The notes beneath the pieces were generated by a model that was not told the origin of the DNA, did no database searches, and was given only the letters and a program-made list of their open reading frames with translations. A DNA stretch of 48,414 nucleotides from an uncultured Alphaproteobacteria bacterium (GTDB lineage Bacteria > Pseudomonadota > Alphaproteobacteria > Puniceispirillales > Marisalimonadaceae): contig CAKZQZ010000045.1 in assembly GCA_937142855.1 (NCBI GenBank), forward strand, positions 1-48,414. The letters are read 5' to 3'. Made by a program: the position numbers and the translations under genes. This document shows, one piece after another, positions 1 through 6,327 of the stretch; within the stretch, counting starts at the first letter, position 1; the number at the start of each line of letters is the position of its first letter.

Positions 1-126
1 AACAGATATTGTTTCGCCACCTGTTCGCTCATTATATCTATCCATTAATTGTTCTTTGCTTAACCCAGATGAACTGCTTTGTAAATCAAGAGCGAACTGC
101 ATTAAATTACTGAAAGTTGTAGACAT
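1..126 (-). CDS. unknown protein, N-terminal 42 residues only
   Basis: This is a minus-strand reading frame open from an ATG at 124-126 to the window edge. It is preceded by a purine-rich Shine-Dalgarno stretch (agaggg) about 7 bases upstream. The visible residues begin MSTTFSNLMQFALDL and are rich in Ser, Leu and Gln, with no motif I recognise. It diverges from the small gene at 235, so the 108-base gap between them probably holds promoters for both. The function is unknown, and the rest of the gene lies outside the window. Confidence 0.6.
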   Translation of the reverse strand, partial: MSTTFSNLMQFALDLQSSSSGLSKEQLMDRYNERTGGETISV

Positions 127-165
127 AAATCCCTCTTAAATCCTTTATATGCTTTGTGTTTGTCT

Positions 166-208
166 TTGCCACGATATGACTAAGTATCAGGTTACATTAA
201 TAGAATAA
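166..208 (+). promoter_or_regulatory. 43-bp promoter-like element, copy 1
   Basis: This segment matches 3708-3750 over 43 bases without gaps. The conserved blocks are TTGCCAC, ATATGAC and ATTAATAGAATAA; the middle is less conserved. Both copies sit 27 to 35 bases in front of a start codon with a strong ribosome binding site. TAGAAT near its right end is a plausible -10 box. That it is a promoter, perhaps under shared control, is inferred from position and conservation. Confidence 0.6.
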
Positions 209-234
209 GAAATTAAACAAAAAGGAAAAATAAA

Positions 235-330
235 ATGAAAAAAACAGTATACACAAAAGGTCATTCAAAGATTACAATTTGGAAAACATCAAAAGGCGAA
301 GTTGTTGCAGTTGAAATTGAACCTCAGTAG
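235..330 (+). CDS. 31-residue small protein, unknown
   Basis: A short open frame runs from ATG (235-237) to TAG (328-330). It begins MKKTVYTKGHSK and ends AVEIEPQ, is basic at the N-terminus and acidic at the end, and has no membrane segment. The support is contextual: a conserved 43-bp promoter-like element lies just upstream, AAAGG sits 8 to 10 bases before the ATG, and a rho-independent terminator (381-412) follows. That makes a complete one-gene transcription unit. I do not recognise the protein. A small regulator or a phage-type accessory peptide are possibilities, with no direct evidence for either. Confidence 0.6.
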   Translation: MKKTVYTKGHSKITIWKTSKGEVVAVEIEPQ

Positions 331-380
331 CTAGGGGAGTGAGTATCTCCCAGAAATAACTACTCTAAATCTCCTAACTT

Positions 381-412
381 AAAAAACCTCTAACAATGCT
401 GAGAGGTTTTTT
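381..412 (+). terminator. rho-independent terminator, twin copy 1
   Basis: A-rich left arm (381-391) and T-rich right arm (402-412) pair as AAAAAACCTCT with AGAGGTTTTTT around a 10-base loop. The right arm ends in a T run, so it works on the plus strand after the 31-residue gene. It is almost the same sequence as the terminator at 1402-1435. Confidence 0.85.
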
Positions 413-472
413 GTTTTGATTTAAAAAAAATATTAAATTATATTATATTTAACATATTTTAGGACATTGAAA

Positions 473-880
473 ATGATAACTAGATACTTAACACTTTTTT
501 CTTTTGTTTTTTTAAGTTTATTTTTAGCAAGTTGCATAACAACTCCAGAACCAGTTAGTGACCGAAATTCAAAACTAACACAAGGAAATGTTCAATTGTC
601 TGTTAAAGTAGGACAAACTACAAAGGCAGAGGTACTTGAAAATTTTGGTTCTCCGAATATAACTACTAGAGATGGAAGTGGAAAAGAAGTTTGGACTTAT
701 CAGAGAAGCGCACAAGTTCAACAATCATCTTCTAAGTCAGGCTATTGGACAATACTTTTAGCTGGTCAATCTGGAAGTAGTTCTGGGTTTCAAACTTCCT
801 CCAGAATGATTACTTTAATAATTAAATTTGATAGTAAAGATGTCGTGGCTGATTTCAAAAGTCGTACATCAAACTTTTAG
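473..880 (+). CDS. SmpA/OmlA (BamE)-like lipoprotein
   Basis: The product is a 135-residue lipoprotein. The signal peptide ends in the lipobox LASC, with the lipidated Cys at residue 21, and Thr/Pro residues follow. The mature part has the BamE/SmpA-type pattern: VKVGQTTKAEVLENFGSPN, then a Gly-Lys-Glu-Val-Trp-Thr-Tyr strand and later hydrophobic strands. BamE proteins sit at the inner face of the outer membrane; here only the fold is suggested. I chose ATG at 473 because AGGA at 461-464 is 8 bases away; the TTG at 467 is only 2 bases from it. The next lipoprotein gene starts 9 bases after the stop, so the two form an operon. The Ser/Gly-rich insert near residues 80 to 105 is unusual for BamE. 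Confidence 0.75.
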   Translation: MITRYLTLFSFVFLSLFLASCITTPEPVSDRNSKLTQGNVQLSVKVGQTTKAEVLENFGSPNITTRDGSGKEVWTYQRSAQVQQSSSKSGYWTILLAGQSGSSSGFQTSSRMITLIIKFDSKDVVADFKSRTSNF

Positions 881-889
881 GAGTATTTT

Positions 890-1366
890 ATGCGAATTAA
901 AAACATATTAATCTTGTTAATAAGTGGTCTTGTATTGGCAAGCTGTATGGCAACAACTAAAAAACCAAATATGACACCTTTGCAAATTCAAAGTTTACAG
1001 TCTAGAGAATTTGATGCCAAAAAAGAAATCGTTTTTCCAAGTGTTATATCTGTTTTTCAAGATATAGGTTATACAATTTCAAATGCTGATATTCAAACTG
1101 GTTTAATTTCTGCAGAAAGCTCTTCTAAAAGTGATGCGATGAAGAAATTTTGGTTAGGTGTTTCAGAAGTAAGTCAAACAAAAGCTACTGCCTTTATTGA
1201 ACAAATTGGAGACAAAACAAAAGCGAGACTAAATTTTGTTGAAATCAAAAAATCTTCTTATGGTTGGGGGCAAACAGACAGAGAAGACACTCCTCTATTA
1301 AATGAAAAAATATATCAAAGTGCTTTTGAAAAAATAGAAAATGCAATTTTTGTTAGAAGTAAATAA
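890..1366 (+). CDS. lipoprotein with BamC-like helix-grip pattern
   Basis: The product is a 158-residue lipoprotein with a clear signal peptide and lipobox LASC (Cys at residue 19). The mature region carries a pattern seen in helix-grip domains such as those of BamC: an amphipathic helix (VFPSVISVFQDIGY) followed by the strand pair ISNADIQTGLISAES, then a long curved strand region. An AGGAG ribosome binding site lies 6 bases before the ATG. The gene directly follows the BamE-like lipoprotein gene, and both end at the terminator at 1402-1435. Family assignment is by pattern only. An outer-membrane or surface role is inferred from lipidation. Confidence 0.65.
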   Translation: MRIKNILILLISGLVLASCMATTKKPNMTPLQIQSLQSREFDAKKEIVFPSVISVFQDIGYTISNADIQTGLISAESSSKSDAMKKFWLGVSEVSQTKATAFIEQIGDKTKARLNFVEIKKSSYGWGQTDREDTPLLNEKIYQSAFEKIENAIFVRSK

Positions 1367-1401
1367 GACCTTTAGATAAATAAATTTATCCTCCTTAAAC
1401 T

Positions 1402-1435
1402 AAAAAAACCTCTCACAATTGCTGAGAGGTTTTTT
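1402..1435 (+). terminator. rho-independent terminator, twin copy 2
   Basis: Stem CCTCTC (1409-1414) with GAGAGG (1424-1429), flanked by seven A and six T, loop of 9. It ends the lipoprotein operon. Its sequence, including the upstream A run and loop, is nearly the same as the terminator at 381-412. Confidence 0.85.
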
Positions 1436-1496
1436 GCTTTGGCTAAAATGTACCTACCTTAACTTCATCAATACATTTCAGCAAAATTTGACATAT

Positions 1497-1537
1497 AAAA
1501 AAGAGAGAAGTTAAAACAATCAAGCTAACTTCTCTCT
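1497..1537 (-). terminator. terminator of the 2734-1615 operon
   Basis: A perfect 12-bp stem, AGAGAGAAGTTA (1502-1513) with TAACTTCTCTCT (1526-1537), has a 12-base loop. Read on the minus strand it is followed by a T run (plus-strand A at 1497-1502), so it terminates minus-strand transcription. Two weaker hairpins (1555-1578 and about 1590-1623) lie between it and the stop codon at 1615. Confidence 0.8.
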
Positions 1538-1614
1538 CTGAAAAGGAGGAAACAGAGAATGATGGTAAATCATTTCTCGGCTTCGCATTAAGAGATAATG
1601 AAAAAAGAAAAAAA

Positions 1615-2091
1615 TTATCTCTTTCTGGTTAAATCTTTATTCATAGACCTATTTAAAAACGCACCCATTTTTCCACTTTTAGATGGGTTAAAAAAGTTAA
1701 ACTGATTTTGATAAAATTCTATAAACTCACGTCTGGTTTTTAAAACACGTCTTCTGGGTTCAGTTTGTCGCTTTGCTATTGCACGATTTAAAGAACCTGT
1801 AAGATATTTCAGCTTGTCTGGTGCTGTTTTTCCTCCGAAAAACTTTTCATTGAAGGCACGAGGCTTCATGAACATGGCTTCGGTTACTATTTGGTCAACT
1901 TCTGCATCTGAAACAATCATTGAAGCTGAACCAACTGACGGAACTGAATGAACAAACATTATATTCTTTCCATCTAGCTTTTTGACTCGTCTTTTTAATG
2001 CTTCTAACTCTCTAACAAACTTATAATATTGAGGATTGATTTGACCTGTCTGCGAGAACATCATTACAGTTTGAATAAACATTGGTTTCAT
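1615..2091 (-). CDS. unknown basic protein, third gene of coupled operon
   Basis: I do not recognise this protein of about 158 residues. It begins MKPMFIQTVMMF, has a Lys/Arg-rich helix (VRELEALKRRVKKLDGK), a hydrophobic middle (IMFVHSVPSVGSASMIVSD) and a strongly basic C-terminal third (RQTEPRRRVLKTRR, ending DLTRKR), which suggests nucleic-acid contact. I put the start at the ATG at 2091 because it overlaps the previous gene's TGA as ATGA. A GTG at 2115 in the same frame would add 8 residues. The gene is last in a three-gene operon that ends at the terminator at 1497-1537. Confidence 0.7.
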   Translation of the reverse strand: MKPMFIQTVMMFSQTGQINPQYYKFVRELEALKRRVKKLDGKNIMFVHSVPSVGSASMIVSDAEVDQIVTEAMFMKPRAFNEKFFGGKTAPDKLKYLTGSLNRAIAKRQTEPRRRVLKTRREFIEFYQNQFNFFNPSKSGKMGAFLNRSMNKDLTRKR

Positions 2092-2393
2092 TGATTTTTT
2101 CTCGCTAACTCGCACTCAAACTCACCAACGCAAAGTTTCATTAAACCAAAGTTTAAATCTATTTGATTATCATATTCACTTAGAACGGCTTTGTTTCTTT
2201 CAGCTAAAACTTTTGCTTTATATGTTGCATCAATCAAAAATCGCAGCCACTTTGCAAAAGCGTAATGAGTTTTAATTGTCATATGTTCTAATGGCAAACA
2301 AGCTAATCCTTGTTGTTGTTTTTCTGTTAGCTTGTCTTTGTTGCTGATTAAGAATTTTACGTTGTCTAAATATTCTCGATAATAACTATTCAT
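2088..2393 (-). CDS. unknown protein, second gene of coupled operon
   Basis: The product is a predicted helical, soluble protein of 101 residues beginning MNSYYREYLDNVKFL, with Lys/Glu/Gln-rich stretches (NKDKLTEKQQQG) and four Cys. There is no motif I can name and no membrane segment. Its ATG overlaps the upstream stop as ATGA (2390-2393), and its own stop overlaps the next start the same way (2088-2091), so all three proteins are probably made from one message by translational coupling and in fixed ratio. That suggests a shared complex or pathway, which is an inference. Confidence 0.7.
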   Translation of the reverse strand: MNSYYREYLDNVKFLISNKDKLTEKQQQGLACLPLEHMTIKTHYAFAKWLRFLIDATYKAKVLAERNKAVLSEYDNQIDLNFGLMKLCVGEFECELARKNQ

Positions 2394-2734
2394 GATAATC
2401 GCCTTTTCACTTGGTCAAAATCTGGTGGTAAATATGGAGCAATATAAAACTTCCATTTCTTGTCATAATCATCTTTGGTTACTTGTCTTTTTGTTTTAGC
2501 CAAACCACCATAACAATAACTCTCAGCAGTTCGCTGAAGTCTTGAAAGCACATCAGTTAACCCAGAACTGTTAAACAATCGCTGAGAACTTGCATTTTGA
2601 ACTTGTCGGTTTAACGTATCTATAAACTCTTTTTTATTTCGTTCATGTTTGGCATGGTTTGGTTCATCATCATAAAACCAATAATAAATGGCATGAGTTA
2701 AGCTATAACATTTATCAACTCTTATATCGTTCAT
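2390..2734 (-). CDS. unknown protein, first gene of coupled operon
   Basis: The product is 114 residues, beginning MNDIRVDKCYSLTHAIYYWFYDDEP. It has an aromatic-rich N-terminal part (Tyr, Trp, Phe, His), a basic helical middle (HERNKKEFIDTLNRQ) and a C-terminal part with KWKFYIAPYLPPDF. I recognise no family. It leads the operon; upstream at 2735-2833 is a 99-base gap with an AGAGAAAG-type ribosome binding site and probably the promoter. Base and codon use resemble the rest of the element. Confidence 0.7.
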   Translation of the reverse strand: MNDIRVDKCYSLTHAIYYWFYDDEPNHAKHERNKKEFIDTLNRQVQNASSQRLFNSSGLTDVLSRLQRTAESYCYGGLAKTKRQVTKDDYDKKWKFYIAPYLPPDFDQVKRRLS

Positions 2735-2833
2735 TGTCTTTCTCTATTTAATCTTAAAAAAGATTGTTTCTTTCTATTTTTGGCTAAAAATTGCACCTAA
2801 AATTTTAAAAAAATCCAGGGTTCGTTCGTCTGA

Positions 2834-3028
2834 TTAACGACTATTTTGAACTTCGTTCAAAGTTTGAAATTTAGTTACATTAGAAACTTCTCTGCAAATT
2901 TCTATTAATTGCTTACTACCAAATGAATTTCTTTCTCCGATAATAGAAAGATTTGGGTTTGATTTAGTTAGACTAACTTTTGTTTCTTTTGTTGGTCTAA
3001 TCTCATTTAAAATGGCGTTTAAAGTCAT
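2834..3028 (-). CDS. unknown small protein (64 residues)
   Basis: The product is a small basic protein beginning MTLNAILNEIRPTKETKVSL, with no recognised motif or membrane helix. I take the ATG at 3028 because GGAG lies 8 bases before it; a TTG two codons upstream (3034) is too close to that site. The gene is separated from the coupled operon by 99 bases and from the gene upstream by about 95 bases, so it may be transcribed with either or alone. The function is unknown. Confidence 0.55.
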   Translation of the reverse strand: MTLNAILNEIRPTKETKVSLTKSNPNLSIIGERNSFGSKQLIEICREVSNVTKFQTLNEVQNSR

Positions 3029-3123
3029 CTTCAATCTCCTAAAACTATATATGTGAATTGGGTTTAGATATAGCTTCGCTTTCGCATAAGCTGAATTATT
3101 TAATAATTAAAATATTAACATTT

Positions 3124-3498
3124 TTAAAAGCAATCTACGAGAATTTGTTTGTCGTAATCACTTAATTTGCTCTCATAAATTTTATAATCTTTTTCTGAAA
3201 AATAATTTAAATCTCTTAAATCTCTGTTTTGTTCTTCTTTATAAATTTCTCTTATTTTTGATTTTTGAAGTTGAGTTAAATGTTTGTTTTTTCTAATTCG
3301 TTTAATGTAATCAATTCTAATTTTTAAAATAAAATTCCAAGTTGAGGGTTTGATTTCCTTTTTAACAAGTCTTAAATGTTTGAAGAATTCCCAGATTGTT
3401 TTTGGGAAATCTTCTTTAAATTGCTTCTGCTTTTGTTTCTTAAAATCTTCTCTTTGGCGTCTTTCTTTTTCTCTTTGCCAGTTACTATAAAAATTCAC
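3124..3498 (-). CDS. unknown highly charged helical protein (124 residues)
   Basis: This protein is very rich in Lys, Arg, Glu and Gln, with a likely coiled-coil N-terminus (WQREKERRQREDFKKQKQKQ) and a basic middle (RIDYIKRIRKNKHLTQLQ). Such composition fits a DNA- or RNA-associated protein, but no domain is recognisable. The start is GTG (3496-3498); AAAGGA lies about 11 bases upstream, slightly far. A TATAAT-like hexamer lies at 3535-3540 on the minus strand in front of it, a plausible promoter. Confidence 0.6.
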   Translation of the reverse strand: MNFYSNWQREKERRQREDFKKQKQKQFKEDFPKTIWEFFKHLRLVKKEIKPSTWNFILKIRIDYIKRIRKNKHLTQLQKSKIREIYKEEQNRDLRDLNYFSEKDYKIYESKLSDYDKQILVDCF

Positions 3499-3630
3499 TT
3501 TTAGTCTTTTCCTTTCTTTGTTTTTTATAGGTAGATTATAGCTTTTTTATAACCATTAAGCATTTTGAAAATTGTTACAAATTTGAGATTTTTGACAACT
3601 TGCTCCTCGAAAATCTGAAAACTTCCAAGT

Positions 3631-3673
3631 CATTAGTCTGGCGAGTTCGTAGCGTTCTGGGTTCGAACTAATG
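3631..3673. repeat. nested inverted repeats in intergenic region
   Basis: CATTAGT (3631-3637) pairs with ACTAATG (3667-3673), and AGTTCG (3644-3649) pairs with CGAACT (3664-3669). The second pair competes with the first for its right arm. The stretch is richer in G+C than its surroundings and lies in the 287-base gap between divergent element genes at 3498 and 3786. Its role is unknown; a protein binding site or recombination site is possible. Confidence 0.4.
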
Positions 3674-3707
3674 TCTACATATCCGGTCTATACTACCAGT
3701 TTCATAC

Positions 3708-3750
3708 TTGCCACAATATGACGAGAATACCTGTTAGATTAATAGAATAA
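3708..3750 (+). promoter_or_regulatory. 43-bp promoter-like element, copy 2
   Basis: This is the second copy of the element at 166-208, with the same length and spacing of its conserved blocks. It ends 35 bases before the start of the 136-residue gene. The shared sequence suggests that the two plus-strand small genes respond to the same polymerase or activator. Confidence 0.6.
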
Positions 3751-3785
3751 CAAGAACATATAAATTAAATAGAAAGGAAAATGTT

Positions 3786-4196
3786 ATGTTAAAATTAAAC
3801 GCTTCAAAAACTCCAATCGTTAGAGGAAAAAAAGTTTATGAGAGAGTTACTCTTGAAACTTTAAAATCTAAAACTGTTGCTAAAATCGATAATCTTTTAG
3901 TTTCAATTGATACTAACGATATCAATGAAATCTTAAAATCTAATATGATTTCAAAAACTCGTAACGGATATAAATTAAAAGTCGGTTATGGTAACAAAAA
4001 CGAAGTCTTAAACGAAGATTTCGGTGGTTATTACGATAGCCGAGATGGTTTTGCGCCAGTTAAAGACGATTTAACTGCAATCGCAAACGCCATTACTTCT
4101 GGCGAGTTTGATAGTTCGTTTGAAAGTCTGCTTAACTCTTACAGAGAAAGAGCAGAGAAAGGAAAAGAAGCAAGAAGATTAACACTTGTTGCTTAA
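3786..4196 (+). CDS. unknown 136-residue protein, probably well expressed
   Basis: The soluble protein begins MLKLNASKTPIVRGKKVYERV and has a Gly/Asn/Tyr-rich middle (NGYKLKVGYGNKNEV, then DFGGYYDSRDGF) and a helical basic C-terminus (SYRERAEKGKEARRLTLVA). I recognise no family. A complete transcription unit surrounds it: promoter-like element at 3708-3750, AAAGGAAA ribosome binding site at 3773-3780, and a strong terminator at 4216-4252. The ATG at 3781 is in another frame and stops at once, so 3786 is the start. Confidence 0.7.
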   Translation: MLKLNASKTPIVRGKKVYERVTLETLKSKTVAKIDNLLVSIDTNDINEILKSNMISKTRNGYKLKVGYGNKNEVLNEDFGGYYDSRDGFAPVKDDLTAIANAITSGEFDSSFESLLNSYRERAEKGKEARRLTLVA

Positions 4197-4215
4197 CTTT
4201 AACCTTACTCCCTTT

Positions 4216-4252
4216 AAAACCTCGTTATGACTTGCTCTAACGAGGTTTTTTT
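4216..4252 (+). terminator. rho-independent terminator
   Basis: A perfect 12-bp stem, AAAACCTCGTTA (4216-4227) with TAACGAGGTTTT (4238-4249), carries a 10-base loop and a T run to 4252. It ends the transcript of the 136-residue gene. Confidence 0.9.
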
Positions 4253-4260
4253 ATGTCTAA

Positions 4261-4312
4261 ATGACACTTTCTTATAAATTAAATGACACTTTTTATCAAT
4301 AAAAAGTGTCAT
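4261..4312. promoter_or_regulatory. three-site operator upstream of the serine recombinase
   Basis: ATGACACTTTTTAT (4283-4296) and its exact inverse complement (4299-4312) form a perfect 14-bp inverted repeat with a 2-base centre. A further direct copy, ATGACACTTTCTTAT, starts at 4261, 22 bases (two helical turns) to the left. The array ends 6 bases before the -35 box of the recombinase promoter. This geometry suits a dimeric DNA-binding protein, perhaps the recombinase itself; that is an inference. Confidence 0.75.
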
Positions 4313-4317
4313 ATATC

Positions 4318-4345
4318 TTGAAATACTCAATTAAATCATTATATT
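4318..4345 (+). promoter_or_regulatory. promoter of the serine recombinase gene
   Basis: TTGAAA (4318-4323), a 16-base spacer and TATATT (4340-4345) make a good sigma70-type promoter. AAAAGGGAG (4355-4363) gives the ribosome binding site 8 bases before the ATG at 4372. The palindromic operator ends just upstream of the -35 box. Confidence 0.65.
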
Positions 4346-4371
4346 AGACATATAAAAAGGGAGTTAGAGTC

Positions 4372-5037
4372 ATGGAAAAAGCAGTCATTTATTTAAGAAC
4401 TTCTGGCATGAGTAATGTTGGCGAGGATAAAGATAGTCATAAAAGACAACTTGAAGCTATTAACAACTATGCCAAAAGAAACAAACTCGAAATCGTAAAG
4501 CAATTTTATGATAAAGGAGTTTCTGGAACAATATCAATCCATGAAAGAAATGCTTTTATAGATTTATTAGCTTATCTCAAATCAAACGGAGCAAAAACAA
4601 TATTGGTTGAAACTGCTTCAAGATTTGCCAGAGATTTAACTGTTCAATTAACTGGTTATAAAATGTTAAAAGATTTAGGTTACAATCTCATTCCAGTTGA
4701 TAGTCCAAATCACTTTACCGAAGAAACACCAACTGCAACCTTAATCCAACAAATTCTCGGTTCAGTTGCTCAATTTGAAAAAGCTAACCTAGTTGCCAAG
4801 TTGGTTGGCGCAAGAATGAGGGTAAGAAAAGAAAAAGGTAAATGTGAGGGAAGAAAAGGGTTAAAAGAAAAAAATCCAGAGTAAGGTAAAAGATTAAAGC
4901 AATAAAAAAGAAAAAAGACTAAATCTGGGAAACCAATTGGTTTTACTAGGATAGCAAATATCCTATATCTGGAAAACTTTAAGGATACATCTGGGAAACC
5001 TTTTCATAGAGAAGTCTTAAGAAGATTAGTTAGTTAA
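4372..5037 (+). pseudogene. serine recombinase, catalytic domain intact, C-terminal HTH region broken by two stops
   Basis: Serine recombinases cut and rejoin DNA at paired sites. Residues 1-170 (to the TAA at 4882-4884) form an intact catalytic domain: YLRTS with the nucleophile Ser11 and Arg9, and TASRFARD with Arg84 and Arg87. After the stop the same frame continues as recognisable C-terminal sequence (KRKKTKSGKP, IANILYLENF, SGKPFHREVLRRL), as expected for the usual helix-turn-helix. It is interrupted again by TAA at 4903-4905 and ends at TAA 5035-5037, exactly where the convergent integrase gene ends. The original length was about 221 codons. The translated product probably lacks its DNA-binding domain, so it may be inactive, or could act as a catalytic-only or regulatory protein. 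Confidence 0.85.
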
Positions 5038-6308
5038 TCTTCGGTTATTTTAGATAAGTTTTTGGCAAAGTCTTTTGGCTTTGCTTTACTATAATATTTT
5101 TCAGTTATCTCAACTTTGTTACCTAAATTTTGCGCCAACTCGTATATATCAACATTCCCTTTAGTTAATCTTAAAGTCGCATATGTTCCCCTTAACATAT
5201 AAGGAGTATATCCTTTAATTCTGTTTCCCTCTTTATCAAACCCAATCTTTGCTTTTTTCAATGCTTGTTCAAAACTTTTTCTGAAACTCATAATTGGTTG
5301 ACCCTCATGTCTTTTTACATGACTAAAAATATAATCATCTGGCTTGTTATATATTGTGTCGTTCTTTCTTCGTATTAAAGCAGTATTAACGTACTTCAAA
5401 CCAACAACTTCTCTATCTCCAGTTTTCATACCTTTTTTTTCATCTGCTCTTACTTTTAAAAGGCAATATTCGTCATCAGTTCCTTTATTAATTATTTTCC
5501 AATCTTTCCATTTTAGTAAACTAGCTTCGCCAGTTCTAAGTCCAGAGTAACTTATAACTTGGCAATAATCTCTCAATGCTCGTCTATAATACATTTGATG
5601 GTTTAAATCGCCACTAGCTTCGCCATGATTTCCACCTGATATTTTGCCTTTTAAGTCTTGGTCAAAAGTTTTTAATACTTCATTAAACCTTATCCATTCA
5701 TCTTCAGTAAAACTCGGTCGGGGTTTAAAAGGTTTTGAGTATTCTCTGAGTTTAGGAAAAGTGGGTATAGCTATAATTTTGTTTTCATCTAATGCTTGTT
5801 TAAAAACCCAACGTAGACCTAGCAAATAGTGTTTTATAGTCGTGTCGGATAAAGATTTTATCTGAAAAAGGTATCTAATTTGTTTGCTTATATCAGCAGT
5901 TTTTATAGTTCCTATTTTTTTATTACCAAAAACTTCAATCCAATACTTTTCAATCTGGCTTTTATACATCTTCCAACTTTCAATTTGATTTCTTCTTTCA
6001 TACTTATATTTGTTAAGTTGAATTGACCTCATTGCAATATCTCTAAACAAATCAGCTTTGATTGAAACACCAATAGATAATAAACCTAAAAACTCATCAC
6101 ATTTCTTTTGAGCAAATTGAGTGGCTTGTTCAAAATCAGCAGTTTGGGTTGATATAATTCGTCTGCTTCCTCTTTGAACATTTATAATACAATGCCAGTT
6201 ATTATTAATTTTCCCTGCGAGTTTATGAGGTTTTTTATATCGTTTTTTAAATAAAACGATTACACCATTTCTTAATCTAACTCTTTCTGGTAATTTATCT
6301 TTTTCCAT
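5034..6308 (-). CDS. int: tyrosine recombinase (phage-type integrase)
   Basis: This 424-residue site-specific integrase would insert and excise the element at the adjacent tRNA gene. It has an N-terminal arm-binding region (1-90), a SAM-like core-binding domain (about 90-190) and a catalytic domain (about 195-424). The catalytic residues visible are Arg258 (SGLRTGE), Lys292 or Lys295 in the beta-hairpin, Arg373 (YMLRGTYATL) and a Tyr-Tyr pair at 405-406. Two usual histidines are replaced, by Tyr370 (HxxR box) and Asn397 (LGN instead of LGH). It starts at ATG 6308 and its stop overlaps the ancestral end of the serine recombinase. Paired TGGGGGTAC repeats lie 20 to 40 bases upstream. Confidence 0.92.
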   Translation of the reverse strand: MEKDKLPERVRLRNGVIVLFKKRYKKPHKLAGKINNNWHCIINVQRGSRRIISTQTADFEQATQFAQKKCDEFLGLLSIGVSIKADLFRDIAMRSIQLNKYKYERRNQIESWKMYKSQIEKYWIEVFGNKKIGTIKTADISKQIRYLFQIKSLSDTTIKHYLLGLRWVFKQALDENKIIAIPTFPKLREYSKPFKPRPSFTEDEWIRFNEVLKTFDQDLKGKISGGNHGEASGDLNHQMYYRRALRDYCQVISYSGLRTGEASLLKWKDWKIINKGTDDEYCLLKVRADEKKGMKTGDREVVGLKYVNTALIRRKNDTIYNKPDDYIFSHVKRHEGQPIMSFRKSFEQALKKAKIGFDKEGNRIKGYTPYMLRGTYATLRLTKGNVDIYELAQNLGNKVEITEKYYSKAKPKDFAKNLSKITED

Positions 6309-6327
6309 CAGATTTTCTCAATTTTGG

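Noticed and set aside
3646-3652. TTCGTAG shared with the tRNA anticodon loop at 6477-6483, as a possible attachment core.
   Set aside because: Only 7 bases match and the flanks differ; a 7-mer match within 6 kb is expected quite often by chance.
3640-3690. tRNA-like look of the stretch around GGTTCGAAC.
   Set aside because: The bases on both sides do not pair as a T-stem and no acceptor or anticodon arm can be drawn on either strand.
4882-4905. Programmed stop read-through to make the full-length recombinase.
   Set aside because: Two separate TAA codons, the strongest stop, with no read-through context, make decay more likely.
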